DNA from: Frigoriflavimonas asaccharolytica
Lineage (GTDB): Bacteria > Bacteroidota > Bacteroidia > Flavobacteriales > Weeksellaceae
Length of the DNA stretch: 64,000 bases
Assembly: GCF_013294015.1 (NCBI RefSeq)
Contig: NZ_JABSNO010000004.1
Span: 138,183-202,182 of the forward strand
Direction of reading: 5' to 3'
Shown here: positions 62,337-64,000 of the stretch, in pieces
Position numbering within the stretch: the stretch's first letter is position 1
Layout of the letters: each line of letters starts with the position of its first letter
Made by a program: the position numbers and the translations under genes
The notes under the pieces: generated by a model
Databases searched by the model: none
What the model was told of the DNA's origin: nothing
What the model saw: the letters and a program-made list of their open reading frames with translations, nothing else

Positions 62337-63722
62337 TTAGTTCAGCAGATACAATTTCATTTTGTTTTCATATTCTGGTTTTGTAGCCAGGAATTTCCAG
62401 ATTTTTTTGTCTTCTGGGTTTGATATTCTGTAGAAGATGATTTTATCTGCGGAATACTTGAAGTAAGGATGCGTTTTGAGCCAGCTTTCTGGTGCATTTA
62501 CAAGCGTGTATTTTTGGGCTTTGCTGGCGTTTAGAGAAGCAGTTGCTACCAGCTTTTCTGCCAATTCTCTATCAATATTGTAAGTTTCAAAGATTTGATT
62601 TTTATTTACAAAACCGCCTAAGCTTTTTCTAAAACCTACAAATCCGTTTGCAGTTCGTTTATCAAATCCAAAATCCATCAGTTGGTCTGCCGTTATTTCA
62701 TTTAAATCTAAGCCTGCAAAATTAGTTTCAGATTTTTGAGGTTTTAAATTATCAGTACTAGCTTCGTTATTTTTTCCGTTTGCAATTTCCAAAACAATGT
62801 AGGGTTTCATCTCCTCAAATTTGGCTTCGGTAATCATGTAGCAAGCTTTTATTTCATCTAGATTTTTAAAACTTCCCCGCAGTACATTGTTTTTATATTT
62901 TAAAATAGAAGCTGCTTGCTTTTCAGAAAATCCAAGATTCATCCAATCAGATTGGTCTAAATTGTTTGGATTAAATTGGCTATAAGTTATTTTTTGTTTA
63001 GAATTGTTCTCTGTTTTTAAGTTGCTATCCGTTTTTGAATAGGTATTTTGATTAAAACTTTCGGGAGTATTTTCTGGTAAAATAAGATAAGGAGATAGTT
63101 TTGCATAATTTTCTGGACTGATCATAAAGCATTCTTCAAATTTTTCTTTGCTTATAAAACTTCCACCCAAATAGTTTTTATACTTTACAATAGAGATTGC
63201 TTGCTTCTCTGAAAAACCTATACCTTGCCAATCTGCCGCAGTGTAAGAATCTGGATTAAATTTTCCCTTGGCTTGTACCTGATTTTTTGGGGTGTAGCCT
63301 TGCGGAGTATATTGTTGGTAATTATTTTGTTTAAAATTTTTTGCTTTTGTTTCGGGTAATTGTATGTAAGATTCTATTTCGGCATATTTTTCTGGTGAGA
63401 TTGCATAGCATTTTTTAAGTTGAGCTTTATCTCCAAAACTACCGCCTAAAACATCTTTCCAATTTAAAATTGTACCCGCCTGATTTTCTGTAAATCCTAA
63501 AGCTACCCATCCTTGTTTATCTAGATCATTTGGATTAAAATCTGAAAGTTCTATCTCAGATATATTTGTTGGAGCGCTAAACTCCATAGTATCTGAAGCG
63601 ACTTCTGTTTCAGCTTTTTGATTCAACTTAAAAATAAAAAAGGCGGCGCCACAGATGATAATAAAAAGCAGAATACCAATAATTCTATTTTTATTCATTT
63701 TCGTTGATAGTTTCTCATTCAT
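62337..63722 (-). CDS. Helix-hairpin-helix (ComEA-like) membrane-anchored protein with threefold repeat
   Basis: 461 residues. An N-terminal transmembrane helix (IIGILLFIIICGAAFFIF) is followed by three copies of a module of about 55-60 residues starting near 57, 154 and 251 (FNPNDLDxxxWxxLGFxxxQA and LGGSFxxKxxLxxCYxIxxEKYxE). A fourth, divergent HhH region (LDLNEITADQLMDFGFDKRTANG) follows, with a C-terminal tail. The HhH type and single helix resemble ComEA-like DNA-binding proteins of natural competence, but the substrate is unproven. A start at 63698 (the second Met) is an alternative. Confidence 0.85.
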   Translation of the reverse strand: MNEKLSTKMNKNRIIGILLFIIICGAAFFIFKLNQKAETEVASDTMEFSAPTNISEIELSDFNPNDLDKQGWVALGFTENQAGTILNWKDVLGGSFGDKAQLKKCYAISPEKYAEIESYIQLPETKAKNFKQNNYQQYTPQGYTPKNQVQAKGKFNPDSYTAADWQGIGFSEKQAISIVKYKNYLGGSFISKEKFEECFMISPENYAKLSPYLILPENTPESFNQNTYSKTDSNLKTENNSKQKITYSQFNPNNLDQSDWMNLGFSEKQAASILKYKNNVLRGSFKNLDEIKACYMITEAKFEEMKPYIVLEIANGKNNEASTDNLKPQKSETNFAGLDLNEITADQLMDFGFDKRTANGFVGFRKSLGGFVNKNQIFETYNIDRELAEKLVATASLNASKAQKYTLVNAPESWLKTHPYFKYSADKIIFYRISNPEDKKIWKFLATKPEYENKMKLYLLN

Positions 63723-63958
63723 TAAATAAAATTAATAAATAGTTTTGAATAAAAAATAAATTTTTTAATATTTTTTCAATCCAAATTATAACATATCTTT
63801 ATTGAGTCAAAATAAATTCAGATTATTACTGCTAAAAAAGCGCTAATTAACTTCCCGATTGGGCTTATATAAATGTGGCTGTGGGCAGGATATTTTGGTT
63901 TTAATGGATCAGTCTCAAAACTTGGGGAGAAATTAAAATGAAGTAGTAAATTTGTGGG

Positions 63959-64000
63959 ATGCTAAACGAAACTGAAATCTTGAAATTATTACTCCCAGAG
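63959..64000 (+). mobile_element. Start of a probable ISAon1-type transposase N-terminal region, cut by the window edge
   Basis: The last 42 bases form an open frame MLNETEILKLLLPE, which resembles the first residues of the ISAon1-family transposase N-terminal ORF (initial acidic helix then LLLPE). Only 14 residues are visible, so the call is tentative. Upstream sequence (63723-63958) shows no gene, and no terminal inverted repeat can be confirmed. Confidence 0.4.

Overview
The window is an AT-rich chromosomal segment from a member of the Bacteroidetes, most likely a Flavobacteriales bacterium of the Chryseobacterium/Weeksellaceae kind. The evidence is two proteins with C-terminal type IX secretion sorting domains, BACON domains, SPI/SPII signal peptides of the Bacteroidetes kind, families largely restricted to this phylum (DUF2911, DUF4920, GxxExxY), promoters of the TAnnTTTG type and start codons without clear Shine-Dalgarno sites. 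Genus-level placement is inference. No rRNA or tRNA gene was seen.

Layout. 1-11.6 kb: a loose tyrosine/phenylalanine catabolism neighbourhood holding homogentisate dioxygenase, 4-hydroxyphenylpyruvate dioxygenase, fumarylacetoacetase and a flavin-reductase-like protein. It is interleaved with a CoA-transferase, a Crp/Fnr regulator and small exported proteins. Within it lie a duplicated fragment of the crp gene and a GxxExxY gene bracketed by inverted repeats. 11.7-24.0 kb (mostly minus): alpha/beta hydrolase, M13 peptidase lipoprotein, CinA, lipocalin, then a tightly packed ligase-associated DNA repair operon (exonuclease, ATP-dependent ligase, Lhr-type helicase, PdeM phosphoesterase) led by an FAD oxidoreductase. 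24.2-30.8 kb: stress proteins (PNPOx-like, Dps), a secreted M28 peptidase with a T9SS cargo protein, a metallo-hydrolase, lipoyl synthase and an ECF sigma factor. 30.8-36.0 kb: a TetR regulator divergent from an ABC/HlyD/TolC tripartite exporter whose nucleotide-binding domain is degenerate. 36.0-43.1 kb: M1 peptidase, histidine kinase, PBP4, a 166-bp tandem repeat array, peptidase E and release factor 2 without the usual frameshift. 43.4-53.4 kb: acetyltransferase, degenerate AAA protein, two-gene ABC exporter, a hairpin-rich intergenic region, alanyl-tRNA synthetase and a symporter coupled to a 35-residue membrane microprotein. 53.5-57.0 kb: a type II restriction-modification operon (XRE regulator, C5-methyltransferase, HpaII-like endonuclease) preceded by a perfect dyad and a ten-unit 21-bp palindromic array. 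57.6-64.0 kb: VanZ-like protein, a large secreted PL6-type polysaccharide lyase, DUF2911 and helix-hairpin-helix proteins, and the first codons of what looks like a transposase at the right edge.

Most genes are ordinary core or family-level genes. The accessory interest lies in the R-M island with its 21-bp array, the two large repeat arrays, a small family of similar structured intergenic sequences, the crp duplication scar, the degenerate ABC and AAA ATPases, and the symporter microprotein. No wholly new multi-gene system could be demonstrated from sequence reading alone.
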